Below, piece after piece: positions 1 to 9,043 of a stretch of 64,000 nt of DNA. This DNA is from Winogradskyella marina (GTDB taxonomy: Bacteria > Bacteroidota > Bacteroidia > Flavobacteriales > Flavobacteriaceae), in contig NZ_JADOET010000004.1 of NCBI RefSeq assembly GCF_015645385.1, positions 62,001-126,000 on the forward strand, written 5' to 3'. The notes under the pieces were generated by a model that did no database searches, had not been told where the DNA came from, and saw only the letters and a program-made list of their open reading frames with translations. Within the stretch, counting starts at the first letter, position 1. Each line of letters opens with the position of its first letter. The translations under genes were made by a program, and so were the position numbers.

Positions 1-387
1 TTTAAGAATTCGCCTTTATTAGAAATGATTCAACTGTCGCAACAACTAGGCTTTAAACTTATATTAACGACAGATCATGGTACTATAAACGTTAAAGCAC
101 CAACAAAAGTGATTGGCGATAGAGATACAAGTTTAAACCTGCGTTACAAAACAGGTCGTAGTTTAACATATGAAAACAAAGATGTATTAGCCGTTAAGAA
201 TCCGAAATCTATTCATTTACCATCGTTAACAATGAGTAGCTCTTTTATTTTTGCAAAAGGTGATTTGTTTTTAGCCTATCCAAATAATTTTAATCATTAT
301 GTAAGCTATTACAGAAACACCTATCAACATGGAGGTGTTTCGTTAGAAGAAATGATTATTCCGTTTGTAGTGATGGATCCTAAATAA
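1..387 (+). CDS. porX: PorX-like response regulator/PglZ-domain protein (3' end only)
   Basis: An open frame enters from the left edge and ends at a TAA at 385-387, so only about the last 128 residues are visible. They contain TTDHGTINV and a C-terminal stretch ending HGGVSLEEMIIPFVVMDP, which is characteristic of the alkaline-phosphatase-fold PglZ domain at the C-terminus of PorX. In Bacteroidota PorX is a two-component response regulator with an N-terminal receiver and C-terminal PglZ domain that controls type IX secretion. The receiver domain lies outside the window, so a different PglZ protein is possible. A T9SS cargo protein at 11817-17084 fits the presence of this system. A strong terminator follows at 418-450. 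Confidence 0.8.
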   Translation, partial: FKNSPLLEMIQLSQQLGFKLILTTDHGTINVKAPTKVIGDRDTSLNLRYKTGRSLTYENKDVLAVKNPKSIHLPSLTMSSSFIFAKGDLFLAYPNNFNHYVSYYRNTYQHGGVSLEEMIIPFVVMDPK

Positions 388-417
388 CTGATCTTTATTA
401 ACACATTGGAAACAATA

Positions 418-450
418 AATGATGCAGAATTTAATTTTGCATCATTTTTT
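418..450 (+). terminator. Rho-independent terminator after porX
   Basis: A 10-bp perfect stem (AAATGATGCA at 417-426 with TGCATCATTT at 438-447) is followed by a run of T. It starts 30 nt after the porX stop codon. Confidence 0.75.
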
Positions 451-610
451 TATAAACCAAATGTAACAAGCAAAACACTATTGACTTCTTATTGAGACTA
501 TTGTCAATAAAATCCTTTAAACGCACAAAAACCCGACGAAATGCACATTTTCTTAGGTTATCTCAAATAATATTCCTACTATTGTAACCTAAATCTGTTT
601 ATTTTATAAA

Positions 611-1069
611 TTGAAAACAATTGAAATTACATACCATTTAGATGATATAGACACTGTTGCGGCTCAGGTTTTAGAGCATTTAAACACCAAAATAGTGCTA
701 TTTAATGGACAAATGGGAGCCGGAAAAACAACATTTATAAGTGCTCTTTTAAAAGCAATGCAAAGTAACGATGTTGCTACCAGTCCAACATTTTCAATTG
801 TGAATGAATATAGTCTACCTAATGATAAAGTCTATCATTTTGACTTTTATAGGGTGGAATCTATTGATGAAGCTTATAATTTTGGAATAGAAGATTATTT
901 AAACAGTAAACATTGGTTATTTATGGAGTGGGCAGAACGTATTGAAGAACTTTTACCCACTAATTCACAAACCATCACTATTACTGACTTACGAGACAAT
1001 AAGAGATCCCTCAAACTAACTATAAACACAAACAATTTAACCGAAAATTCAGCTATGATATTACAGTAG
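611..1069 (+). CDS. tsaE: tRNA threonylcarbamoyladenosine biosynthesis ATPase TsaE
   Basis: This 152-residue protein has the P-loop GQMGAGKTT near residues 33-41, the TSPTFSIVNEY segment and the HFDFYR motif typical of TsaE. TsaE is the small ATPase that works with TsaB and TsaD to make the t6A modification at position 37 of ANN-decoding tRNAs. Length is normal for the family. The reading frame has no ATG near its start: the first usable codon is TTG at 611, a few codons after an in-frame stop at 590, so a TTG start is likely. The order porX-tsaE-ald matches what I recall from other flavobacteria. Confidence 0.92.
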   Translation: MKTIEITYHLDDIDTVAAQVLEHLNTKIVLFNGQMGAGKTTFISALLKAMQSNDVATSPTFSIVNEYSLPNDKVYHFDFYRVESIDEAYNFGIEDYLNSKHWLFMEWAERIEELLPTNSQTITITDLRDNKRSLKLTINTNNLTENSAMILQ

Positions 1070-1114
1070 TTTTAAATAAAACTATATTATTTTTCCTACA
1101 AGATTGGACTAGTG

Positions 1115-1131
1115 TTACGGAAAAACCGTAA
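1115..1131. promoter_or_regulatory. Inverted repeat upstream of the small exported peptide gene
   Basis: TTACGG-AAAAA-CCGTAA is a perfect 6-bp inverted repeat with a 5-nt spacer, about 100 nt before the 48-codon frame at 1233. No long T-tract follows, so it looks more like an operator or mRNA hairpin than a terminator. The cognate regulator is unknown. Confidence 0.4.
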
Positions 1132-1232
1132 TTACAATTTCATATTTTTTGGATTTTAACAATTTCTGATTTGTAAGGGTTTAGCTATGCCCCTACATTT
1201 GAAGTAATTAATTAATTAAATCCCTTTATATT

Positions 1233-1379
1233 ATGAAAACAAAAAAAAATTTAGTCCTTGCAATCGCAATCTTCGGTGGAGTTTTATTTACTGTACAAGC
1301 AACTAATCTAATTGACTTAGATGGACAGACAACAACAGAAATTGAAAAGAAGAAAAGAAAGCTTATCAAATGGGGATAG
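1233..1379 (+). CDS. Small putative exported peptide (48 aa)
   Basis: This 48-codon frame starts at ATG 1233. The product begins with a typical signal peptide: MKTKK, a hydrophobic stretch LVLAIAIFGGVLF, then VQA as a plausible signal peptidase I site, leaving a mature peptide of only about 25 residues that is acidic, then lysine/arginine-rich and ends in KWG. Small exported peptides of this shape occur in flavobacterial genomes, but their function is not known to me. The last 59 nt overlap the next gene in another frame. An inverted repeat lies upstream at 1115-1131. The gene is supported by the signal peptide and position; no homology was tested. Confidence 0.5.
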   Translation: MKTKKNLVLAIAIFGGVLFTVQATNLIDLDGQTTTEIEKKKRKLIKWG

Positions 1380-1875
1380 TAGTAAACTAAGTAGAAGTGT
1401 CGTTGTAGGAACATTTATTGCTACAATTATAGCCTCTACTCCTCTTTTATATTCTTTACATGAAAGTGTTCCGACTGATGCAGTTTGGGACACTTTCTTG
1501 TTTACCTATAAGAGTGGAGTTTGGGAAGATGCTCAATATGCTATGTGGGTTTATACGAGTAAAATTATTCCCCTTATATTAATGATTATTTGGTTTTTTA
1601 CGTGCCGCCATTGGTGGTATCATGCCATATTAGTACCTATTGTCATGTTTGCATTTCAAGCGGTTATAAGCTGGAATGGTGAAGCTGGAAATATTGATGA
1701 AGGCACATTTGTAGTGTTACTTCCTGTTTTAGTAATTGTAGTTCCTTCAATATATCTTATCAGAGCTAAAATGTTTAACAAGATTAACAATGCAAACAAA
1801 ACCTTAGAAGAACTCGAAGAAGAATTTATGATTAAACCAAAAGGTGTTTGGGGAAAAATTAAACAGTATTTTTAG
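1321..1875 (+). CDS. Conserved hypothetical membrane protein
   Basis: This 184-residue protein was not recognised. It has a basic N-terminus, then about four hydrophobic segments (around residues 27-46, 78-94, 100-117 and 128-147), and a charged C-terminal tail with an EELEEEF stretch. It looks like an inner-membrane protein with both ends in the cytoplasm. The ATG at 1321 lies inside the preceding 48-codon frame, and no other methionine precedes the first membrane segment, so translational coupling to the small peptide is plausible. It sits between tsaE and ald; no function can be inferred. Confidence 0.7.
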   Translation: MDRQQQKLKRRKESLSNGDSSKLSRSVVVGTFIATIIASTPLLYSLHESVPTDAVWDTFLFTYKSGVWEDAQYAMWVYTSKIIPLILMIIWFFTCRHWWYHAILVPIVMFAFQAVISWNGEAGNIDEGTFVVLLPVLVIVVPSIYLIRAKMFNKINNANKTLEELEEEFMIKPKGVWGKIKQYF

Positions 1876-1984
1876 AGTTAGAATTCATTTTCAAAAAATA
1901 TTCTTAATTTAAGTTGTTTTATTACTGCCCTTTGTTTTGCGTATTTCGTTATATTGCAAAGACAATACTAAAGCATTCGACTTA

Positions 1985-3178
1985 ATGAGTATATCACCAT
2001 TTACCAAAGCCCAGTTATTACCACAAGAAGAAACCTTAGAAATTCTTAAACAAAAAGGGGAGCTTTTCATTGGCATTCCTAAAGAAGCGCATTTTCAAGA
2101 ACGCCGTGTTTGTTTAACTCCAGACGCCGTTTCAGCATTAACAGCTAATGGACATCGCGTACTATTTGAGTCCGGTGCTGGTGAAGGTGCAAATTTTAAA
2201 GACAAAAATTATAGTGAAGCTGGTGCGGAAGTTACCAAAGACACTTCAAAAGTGTACTCCTGCCCTATTATTCTAAAAGTTGAACCACCTTCATTAGATG
2301 AAATAAAGCTTATTAATCCGCAGACCATCTTAATCTCTGCACTTCAAATAAAAACTCAAGATAAATCTTATTTTGAAGCATTAGCAAAAAAGCGAATTAC
2401 AGCCTTAGCTTTCGAATATATTAAAGATGATGATGGTCAATATCCAGCTGTAAGCTCTTTAAGTGAAATTGCAGGTACTGCTTCTATATTAATTGCTTCA
2501 GAGCTGCTTTCTAATGTAAATGGTGGTAATGGCTTAATGATGGGTAATATCAATGGTGTTCCGCCAACTGAAGTAATTATATTAGGTGCAGGTACTGTTG
2601 GTGAATTTGCCGCGCGTTCTGCAATTGGCTTAGGCGCAAATGTAAAAGTGTTCGATAGTTCTATTACCAAACTACGACGACTTCAAAATAATTTGGGACG
2701 TACTATTTACACCTCAACCATGCAACCCAAAAATCTAATAAAAGCTTTAAAACGGTGCGATGTTGCCATTGGTGCTGTAAGAGGAACTAATCGTGCTCCA
2801 GTAATTGTAACAGAAAGTATGGTTTCTAACATGAAAACAGGTTCTGTTATTATTGATGTTAGTATAGATATGGGAGGCTGCTTTGAAACAAGCGAAGTTA
2901 CCACACACGACCGACCAACTTTTGAATACAATGGGGTTGTTCATTATTGTGTTCCAAATATTCCTGCACGTTATTCTAGAACGGCATCCGTATCTATTAG
3001 CAATATTTTTACACCATACTTATTAGAAATCGGTGAATATGGTGGCTTAGAAAATGCGCTTCGTTTTGATCGCGGTTTAAAAAATGGTTTGTATTTTTAC
3101 CACGGCATTTTAACTAACAAATCCGTTGCAGAATGGTTTGGGTTAGAATATAGTGACGCCAACTTATTAATTTTTTAA
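1985..3178 (+). CDS. ald: Alanine dehydrogenase
   Basis: This 397-residue enzyme should catalyse NAD-dependent interconversion of L-alanine with pyruvate and ammonia. The N-terminal AlaDh/PNT domain shows GIPKEAHFQERRVCLTPDAV (substrate-binding Arg and Lys region) and the second half has a Rossmann motif VIILGAGTVGEFAARSA followed by NAD-binding DMGG and GVVHYCVPNIPARYSRTAS. The frame is open from a TTG at 1937, but ATG 1985 is preferred because the product then starts MSISPFTKAQLLPQEE, the usual flavobacterial N-terminus. A transhydrogenase alpha subunit is a related alternative, but the domain length and the NIPA motif fit alanine dehydrogenase. Confidence 0.9.
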   Translation: MSISPFTKAQLLPQEETLEILKQKGELFIGIPKEAHFQERRVCLTPDAVSALTANGHRVLFESGAGEGANFKDKNYSEAGAEVTKDTSKVYSCPIILKVEPPSLDEIKLINPQTILISALQIKTQDKSYFEALAKKRITALAFEYIKDDDGQYPAVSSLSEIAGTASILIASELLSNVNGGNGLMMGNINGVPPTEVIILGAGTVGEFAARSAIGLGANVKVFDSSITKLRRLQNNLGRTIYTSTMQPKNLIKALKRCDVAIGAVRGTNRAPVIVTESMVSNMKTGSVIIDVSIDMGGCFETSEVTTHDRPTFEYNGVVHYCVPNIPARYSRTASVSISNIFTPYLLEIGEYGGLENALRFDRGLKNGLYFYHGILTNKSVAEWFGLEYSDANLLIF

Positions 3179-3226
3179 TTTACTTATAATCAACCAACTA
3201 CCATTTATCAGAAAGTTTTCTCTTCT

Positions 3227-3604
3227 ATGAAATTTATACATCGTTTTGCCTATTATTTAGGTGGTTTTGCCCTTGGATTAATACTTCTTATGTTTTTTTT
3301 AAACGGTAAAGATGCTTCATGTGATTATGGGCCAAATGCCAGAACAGTTAAAAATATTAGTTCTAAACCGTTTCAATATTCTGATAATGCTGCCATTTTT
3401 ATAACAGAGCAATCATTAGATTCTACCGTGGTTAAAAACCTCGTCAAATATGGAGATGTAGATTTTTCTGAGAGTAAAACGAAAATAGATTCTTGTAAAA
3501 TTTATCGCATTGAGAATAGCTATAAGGAACGAAATTTAGAATTAAAAGTCAAAAACTGTGATGAGTTAGCGACAATCCTCGATATTAATTATACAAACAA
3601 CTAA
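3227..3604 (+). CDS. DUF4258-like membrane-anchored protein
   Basis: This 125-residue protein has one N-terminal membrane segment (about residues 8-25), then a short extracytoplasmic domain with FITEQSLDSTVVKNLVKYGDVDF and an LELKVKNCDELATILDI end that resembles DUF4258. It follows ald by 48 nt and is probably co-transcribed. Proteins of this type commonly follow ald in flavobacteria as I recall; the function is unknown. Confidence 0.7.
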   Translation: MKFIHRFAYYLGGFALGLILLMFFLNGKDASCDYGPNARTVKNISSKPFQYSDNAAIFITEQSLDSTVVKNLVKYGDVDFSESKTKIDSCKIYRIENSYKERNLELKVKNCDELATILDINYTNN

Positions 3605-3690
3605 TAAGCTGAAATTGTTTCATGATTTATTTAGAGGTTACAATCTAAATATTAATATTTGAAGCACCATTTAATTAAAACACCTATCAA

Positions 3691-4710
3691 ATGAAAATAT
3701 TAGTCACTGGAGCAGCAGGTTTTATAGGATTTTACACTTCAAAAGTTCTAATATCTAAAGGTCATCAAGTCGTTGGACTAGACAATATAAATGACTATTA
3801 TGATATTAACTTAAAATATGATAGACTTTATGAATTAGGAATAGACAAAACGGAAGCCAGTGAGTTTAACACGATTTGTAAAAGTAAATCTGGCGATTTC
3901 AAGTTTATAAGAATGAATCTTGAAGATCGAGAGGAATTGCCAAAGCTATTTAAAAATGAAAAATTTGATATCGTATGTAATCTTGCTGCACAAGCTGGAG
4001 TCCGCTATAGTATTGAAAACCCTGAAACCTATGTAGATTCTAATGTGGTTGGATTTTTAAACATTCTAGAATGTTGTAGAAATAACGCCATTAAACATCT
4101 CGTATATGCTAGTAGTTCTAGTGTTTACGGAATGAATAAAAAAATTCCGTTTTCAACTGATGACAATGTAGACAACCCAATTAGTTTATATGCTGCCACT
4201 AAAAAGAGCAATGAACTTATGGCACACACCTATAGTCATCTATTCAAAGTGCCAACCACTGGCTTAAGATTCTTTACCGTTTATGGCCCTTGGGGAAGAC
4301 CAGACATGGCCATGTTTTTATTTACAGATGCCATAGTAAATGATAGACCAATTAAAGTGTTTAATCATGGGAATATGGAACGTGACTTTACCTATATTGA
4401 TGATATTGTAGAAGGTGTCGTTAGAATTATAGAAAAATCATCCGCAAAACGAGTAGAGACTAAGAACTTTTACAAAATTTATAATATTGGAAACAATAAC
4501 TCAGTGAAGTTATTAGATTTTATAAAAGAAATAGAGCTTAACTTAGGTAAAAATGCCACAAAAGACATGATGGAAATGCAACCAGGCGATGTAGAGCGCA
4601 CGTGGGCAGATGTAGATGAATTGATTAAAGATTACGATTACAAACCAAGTACATCAATAAAAGTTGGTGTAAAATCTTTCGTAGATTGGTTTAAAGACTA
4701 TTACAATTAA
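3691..4710 (+). CDS. UDP-glucuronate 4-epimerase-like SDR
   Basis: This 339-residue extended short-chain dehydrogenase has TGAAGFIG at residues 6-13 for NAD, SSSSVYG, and the catalytic Tyr167-xxx-Lys171 pair (YAATK). The segment VVGLDNINDYYDINLKYDRL is typical of UDP-glucuronate 4-epimerases, which turn UDP-GlcA into UDP-GalA. The following gene makes UDP-GlcA, which supports this substrate. It is the first gene of the polysaccharide locus. A UDP-glucose or UDP-GlcNAc 4-epimerase cannot be excluded by sequence alone. Confidence 0.85.
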   Translation: MKILVTGAAGFIGFYTSKVLISKGHQVVGLDNINDYYDINLKYDRLYELGIDKTEASEFNTICKSKSGDFKFIRMNLEDREELPKLFKNEKFDIVCNLAAQAGVRYSIENPETYVDSNVVGFLNILECCRNNAIKHLVYASSSSVYGMNKKIPFSTDDNVDNPISLYAATKKSNELMAHTYSHLFKVPTTGLRFFTVYGPWGRPDMAMFLFTDAIVNDRPIKVFNHGNMERDFTYIDDIVEGVVRIIEKSSAKRVETKNFYKIYNIGNNNSVKLLDFIKEIELNLGKNATKDMMEMQPGDVERTWADVDELIKDYDYKPSTSIKVGVKSFVDWFKDYYN

Positions 4711-4728
4711 TAGCTTAAATTTGAAAAA

Positions 4729-4776
4729 ACACCTTTTTTGAAAGTATGAATAGGATTCTTATCGTTGAAAAGGTGT
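4729..4776 (+). terminator. Possible terminator or hairpin between epimerase and ugd
   Basis: ACACCTTTT at 4729-4737 pairs with AAAAGGTGT at 4768-4776 (9 bp), with a 30-nt loop. The loop is long and no good T-tract follows, so it may instead be a regulatory hairpin between the two sugar-nucleotide genes. Confidence 0.35.
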
Positions 4777-4869
4777 CGTTTATATAAAATATTTACTGAA
4801 TTAAATTAAAAACGTCAATTTCACACACATATTAGAAAATTTGACTCAAATCATTACAAATAATAAAAC

Positions 4870-6249
4870 ATGAAAATTACAAAAATTTGCTGTATTGGAG
4901 CTGGTTATGTTGGAGGACCAACGATGGCTGTAATAGCAAAAAAGAATCCAAACATTGAAGTTACAATTGTTGACATTAATGAAGAGCGTATTGCCGCCTG
5001 GAATGATAAAGATGTATCCAAATTACCAATTTATGAACCAGGTTTAGCCGAAATTGTTGAAGAAACAAGAGGAAAAAACCTATTTTTCTCTACAGCAATT
5101 GATGAGGCTATTGCAGCAGCTGAAATGATTTTTATCTCAGTAAATACTCCAACTAAAACCTATGGCAAAGGTAAAGGTATGGCTGCAGATTTAAAGTATG
5201 TAGAATTATGTGCTAGGAATATAGCTGAAGTAGCTAAAACCGACAAAATAGTTGTTGAAAAATCTACTTTACCTGTACGAACAGCCCAAGCAATAAAGAG
5301 TATTTTACACAATACAGGAAATGGTGTCAACTTCAGTATACTATCCAATCCAGAGTTTTTAGCAGAAGGCACTGCAATCCAAGATTTGTTAAATCCTGAT
5401 CGTGTATTAATTGGAGGTGAATCTGAAGACGCTATTGAAAGTTTAGCGAATATATATGGAAGTTGGGTACCTCAAGACAGAATATTAAGAACCAACGTTT
5501 GGTCTTCAGAATTGTCTAAGCTTACGGCAAATGCTTTTTTAGCGCAACGTATATCTTCAATTAATGCAATTTCGGAGTTATGTGAACATACAGAAGCAAA
5601 TGTTAATGAAGTCGCGAAAGCTATTGGTATGGATTCTAGAATTGGACCAAAGTTTTTAAATGCATCAATAGGATTTGGAGGTTCTTGTTTTCAGAAAGAC
5701 ATCTTAAATCTTGTTTATATTGCTAGAAGTTATGGTCTAAACGCGGTTGCCGATTATTGGGAACAAGTCATTTTATTAAACGATCATCAAAAACGACGCT
5801 TTTCTGATAATTTAATAAGCACATTATACAATACTGTTTCTGGTAAAAAGATAGCAATGTTAGGTTGGGCTTTCAAAAAAGACACAAACGATACAAGAGA
5901 ATCAGCCGCTATTTATGTTGCTGATCACTTGTTGAACGAACAAGCAAATATAGCTGTTTACGACCCTAAAGTAACTAGTAAAAAAGTACAAGCAGACCTT
6001 AACTACCTTAACACAAGAACTGCGGAAGAAAATAACACCTTAGTAAAATCATATAATGATCCCTACGAAACATCAAAAGATGCTCATGCGATTGCTATTA
6101 TGACAGAATGGGATGAATTTAAGACCTACGATTGGCAAAAAATCTATGACAACATGAAAAAGCCAGCATTCATTTTTGATGGCAGAAACATATTAGATAA
6201 AACTGAAATGGAAAGTATTGGATTTGAGTATTCTTCAATAGGGAAGTAA
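4870..6249 (+). CDS. ugd: UDP-glucose 6-dehydrogenase
   Basis: This 459-residue enzyme should oxidise UDP-glucose to UDP-glucuronate with two NAD. It has the N-terminal Rossmann motif [16 protein letters not shown], the [14 protein letters not shown] segment, the catalytic Cys273 in [10 protein letters not shown], and the C-terminal [14 protein letters not shown] motif. The sequence resembles the animal-type UGD more than the shorter enterobacterial form. It supplies UDP-GlcA to the preceding epimerase and thus points to a uronic acid in the polysaccharide. Confidence 0.93.
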   Translation: MKITKICCIGAGYVGGPTMAVIAKKNPNIEVTIVDINEERIAAWNDKDVSKLPIYEPGLAEIVEETRGKNLFFSTAIDEAIAAAEMIFISVNTPTKTYGKGKGMAADLKYVELCARNIAEVAKTDKIVVEKSTLPVRTAQAIKSILHNTGNGVNFSILSNPEFLAEGTAIQDLLNPDRVLIGGESEDAIESLANIYGSWVPQDRILRTNVWSSELSKLTANAFLAQRISSINAISELCEHTEANVNEVAKAIGMDSRIGPKFLNASIGFGGSCFQKDILNLVYIARSYGLNAVADYWEQVILLNDHQKRRFSDNLISTLYNTVSGKKIAMLGWAFKKDTNDTRESAAIYVADHLLNEQANIAVYDPKVTSKKVQADLNYLNTRTAEENNTLVKSYNDPYETSKDAHAIAIMTEWDEFKTYDWQKIYDNMKKPAFIFDGRNILDKTEMESIGFEYSSIGK

Positions 6250-6373
6250 GGTTAAACCATTAATTATATAAGTTAATCGACTTTTGTTATAAAAATTTGC
6301 TTGACGTTTTTAAATTACCGTATTTTGAAAAGTATGATTTTATCTTAATTATTTCTAAATCAACTATGTAGTG

Positions 6374-7870
6374 ATGTTTTGTAAAAATATAATTAAAAAA
6401 TTTGTAGAAATAGTTTCCAAATATCCCGAGAGTAATGCTTTTTGTATTGATGATACTTTTTACACATATGCTTTTTTTTGGAACTTGGTATGTAAACAAC
6501 GAACTTTAATTATAAATCAAAAGTTAACAGACAAAAAAGTTGGTTTGGTAGTTAATGATGATTTGTTTACTTACGCTAGTATTTTTGCTGTATGGATGGA
6601 AGGTATGGGCTATGTTCCTCTTCACCCAAAATTCCCTACTGATCGCAATTTGGAAATCATTAGACAAGCAGAATTACATAAAGTTTTAGACTCTAACATA
6701 GACTCTGAATTTGATGACGAACTAGTTATACAGACTAACGCGTGTAAATCGTTAAAACCAACTACTCGAATTATAGACGTTCAAGATGATTCATTAGCCT
6801 ATATATTATTTACATCAGGAAGTACAGGTCAACCTAAAGGTGTTCAAATTTCATTTAAGAATTTAGACAGTTTTATAGATGCTTTTTTAGATGTTGGGTT
6901 TAAGTTAGATAACACTGACAGGTGTTTACAGTGTTTTGACTTAACCTTTGATGTATCTGTACAGTGTTTTTTAGTCCCGCTAATACATGGAGCGTGTGTC
7001 TATACGGTACCACACGAACAGATAAAATATAGTTATGTTTTTGGACTGTTAGACGACCATGATATAACATTCGGCATATTCGCACCAAGCATGATTAATA
7101 TGTTAAAACCATATTTTGATGAAATTGATCTTAAAAAATTAAGATACAGCATATTGACTGCTGAAGCTTCACCTATAGATTTAATTAATGAATGGGCTGA
7201 ATGCATTCCAAACGCAAGAGTTTTTAATTTTTATGGTCCTACAGAAGCTACTATTTATTGTACATGCTACGAGTTTATCAGAAATTCATTTGTAAAAGAG
7301 GCAAATGGCATGTTAGCTATTGGCAAACCATTTAAAGGAGTTAAAGCTGTGATACTAGATGGTAATTTAGGCATAGTTGATAATGGAAAGAAAGGAGAGA
7401 TGTATGTTTCTGGTAATCAGGTTACACAGGGTTATTGGAAAAACCATGAACGTAATATTGAAGCATTTATAGAACTAGATTACGATGGGATTTCCCATAG
7501 ATTTTACAAAACTGGTGATCTATGTTTATTAGATGATGATAATGATATCCTATATTATGGAAGACTTGATAATCAAGTAAAAATTCAAGGTTATAGAATT
7601 GAACTAGGTGAAATTGAATTTCATGCAAGAAGAACTATTGGTGGTAAAAGCGCAGTAGCATTTATATATCAAGGGCAAACAGGAAGTGATGAAATTGCCT
7701 TATGTTTGGAAACAGATAAGCTGGATAAAAACGCTATTATAATTTCATTAAAAGCTAAATTACCTTCTTATATGATACCTACAAAAATTTATAACCTAGA
7801 TAAATTTCCTTTAAACACAAGTGATAAGGTTGATAGAAAGCAGTTAAAAGAATTAATCATTAAATTATGA
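6374..7870 (+). CDS. DltA-like amino-acid adenylation enzyme
   Basis: This 498-residue protein is a stand-alone ANL adenylation enzyme. Visible core motifs are A3 (FTSGSTGQPKGV, about residue 146), A4 (FDVSV with the Asp that usually binds the alpha-amino group), A5 (NFYGPTEATIY), A7 (YKTGDL), A8 (GRLDNQVKIQGYRIELGEIE) and A10 with the catalytic Lys (SDKVDRKQL, near the C-terminus). It should activate an amino acid as an adenylate and load it on the carrier protein at 8730, as DltA does with D-alanine. The substrate is not known. A GTG at 6371 immediately precedes the ATG at 6374; ATG is preferred. It overlaps the formyltransferase gene by 4 nt. Confidence 0.85.
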   Translation: MFCKNIIKKFVEIVSKYPESNAFCIDDTFYTYAFFWNLVCKQRTLIINQKLTDKKVGLVVNDDLFTYASIFAVWMEGMGYVPLHPKFPTDRNLEIIRQAELHKVLDSNIDSEFDDELVIQTNACKSLKPTTRIIDVQDDSLAYILFTSGSTGQPKGVQISFKNLDSFIDAFLDVGFKLDNTDRCLQCFDLTFDVSVQCFLVPLIHGACVYTVPHEQIKYSYVFGLLDDHDITFGIFAPSMINMLKPYFDEIDLKKLRYSILTAEASPIDLINEWAECIPNARVFNFYGPTEATIYCTCYEFIRNSFVKEANGMLAIGKPFKGVKAVILDGNLGIVDNGKKGEMYVSGNQVTQGYWKNHERNIEAFIELDYDGISHRFYKTGDLCLLDDDNDILYYGRLDNQVKIQGYRIELGEIEFHARRTIGGKSAVAFIYQGQTGSDEIALCLETDKLDKNAIIISLKAKLPSYMIPTKIYNLDKFPLNTSDKVDRKQLKELIIKL

Positions 7871-8721
7871 AAATAGTATTATTTGGAGAAGATGTTTTTA
7901 CTGCCGCGGTTTTTCAATCTCTATTAGATGAGAACCATGAAGTATTAATGGCTGTTTGCCCTATTTATATAAATAACAACAGTCATTCAAAGATTGAGTC
8001 GATTGCTAATAATAATAGCATCGATTTTATTCGAACAGAAAACGTTAACTCTAAGAATATTAAAAAGCTACTAATTGCCACCGAACCCGATCTATTAGTG
8101 TCTGTACATTTAAGAAAAATCTTAGATAAAGAAATCTTTTCCATTCCTACTTATGGAGCAATAAACTTCCACCCCTCCCTTCTTCCAAAATATAGAGGGC
8201 TCTCACCACAACACCAAACTATTATCCATGGAGATTTAGAATCAGGAGTCTCGGTTCACTTTATAGAAGAAACGGTTGATACAGGCGATATCGTAGCTCA
8301 AACGAAGATACCTATAAAGCCAGAAGATTATATCTCTGATTTTCAATTAAAAATGTTAACAGTATATAAATCAATTATCATAACCGCCGTTGATCGTATA
8401 TCAAAGACAGAGTTTATCCCAATAGTTCAAAATCAGTCTGAAATAAGCTATTTTCATGCCTTAAAGTTAAAAGATAGAGAAATTGTGTTTTCAAAAACAA
8501 AAACAGAAGCACTAAATCTAATTAGAGCAGTATCATACCCTTACAAAGGTGCATACACCAATAATATAACAATTTGGCGAGCTGAAATTCCCTCTAAAGA
8601 AACATTAGATAGCGTTACTTTTGATTCTAAAAAAATAGGACCACAAATCTTAAATGATGATATATTAATACTATGCTTTAAAGATGGCATTTTGATAAGT
8701 GAAGATTTTGAAATTAAATAA
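7867..8721 (+). CDS. Formyltransferase-family protein (Fmt-like fold)
   Basis: This 284-residue protein has the formyltransferase N-terminal fold, with the catalytic segment GAINFHPSLLPKYRG around residues 97-111 (Asn and His) and the downstream catalytic Asp in VDTGDIV. These are the three conserved residues of 10-formyl-THF-dependent formyltransferases. The C-terminal part is short, unlike a true Met-tRNA formyltransferase. The ATGA overlap with the adenylation gene and the carrier protein 8 nt downstream place it inside a dlt-like operon. It could formylate the amino group of the carrier-bound amino acid, as the formylation domain of linear gramicidin synthetase does, or an amino sugar. 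Both roles are inference. Confidence 0.85.
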   Translation: MKIVLFGEDVFTAAVFQSLLDENHEVLMAVCPIYINNNSHSKIESIANNNSIDFIRTENVNSKNIKKLLIATEPDLLVSVHLRKILDKEIFSIPTYGAINFHPSLLPKYRGLSPQHQTIIHGDLESGVSVHFIEETVDTGDIVAQTKIPIKPEDYISDFQLKMLTVYKSIIITAVDRISKTEFIPIVQNQSEISYFHALKLKDREIVFSKTKTEALNLIRAVSYPYKGAYTNNITIWRAEIPSKETLDSVTFDSKKIGPQILNDDILILCFKDGILISEDFEIK

Positions 8722-8729
8722 TTATAAAT

Positions 8730-8972
8730 ATGCAAAGAAATAATATAGTAGAAAAAGTAAAAGAAATTCTAATCTCAGTTTTAGAGCACGAAGGATTTGA
8801 ATTAACTGATGATTTAGTAGCAGCTGACGTTAGTGGTTGGGACTCATTAACACATATGATTATAATTTCTTCGATAGAAGAGGAATTTAAAATCAAATTT
8901 AAATTAAAAGACCTAAATAAAATGAGAAATATTGGTGCTTTGATTGATATTATCTCTTCAAAAATTAGCTAA
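8730..8972 (+). CDS. Acyl/peptidyl carrier protein (DltC-like)
   Basis: This 80-residue acidic protein has the phosphopantetheine site GWDSLTHM, with the modifiable Ser near residue 38, and the four-helix carrier-protein pattern (EEEFKIKF, LIDIISSKI). It lies between the adenylation/formyltransferase pair and an MBOAT acyltransferase, so it probably carries the activated group to the membrane, as DltC does. A fatty-acid-type carrier is less likely in this context. Confidence 0.88.
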   Translation: MQRNNIVEKVKEILISVLEHEGFELTDDLVAADVSGWDSLTHMIIISSIEEEFKIKFKLKDLNKMRNIGALIDIISSKIS

Positions 8973-9043
8973 TTTAAACCCGAATAAGCGCTATGTAAAG
9001 TAGTGCAAACTATAAGAATATTTTTAACAAGGCTTTTTAATAC

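Noticed and set aside
1226..1414. Minus-strand frame over the small peptide gene
   Set aside because: It is antisense to the peptide and the membrane protein and begins without any promoter or motif.
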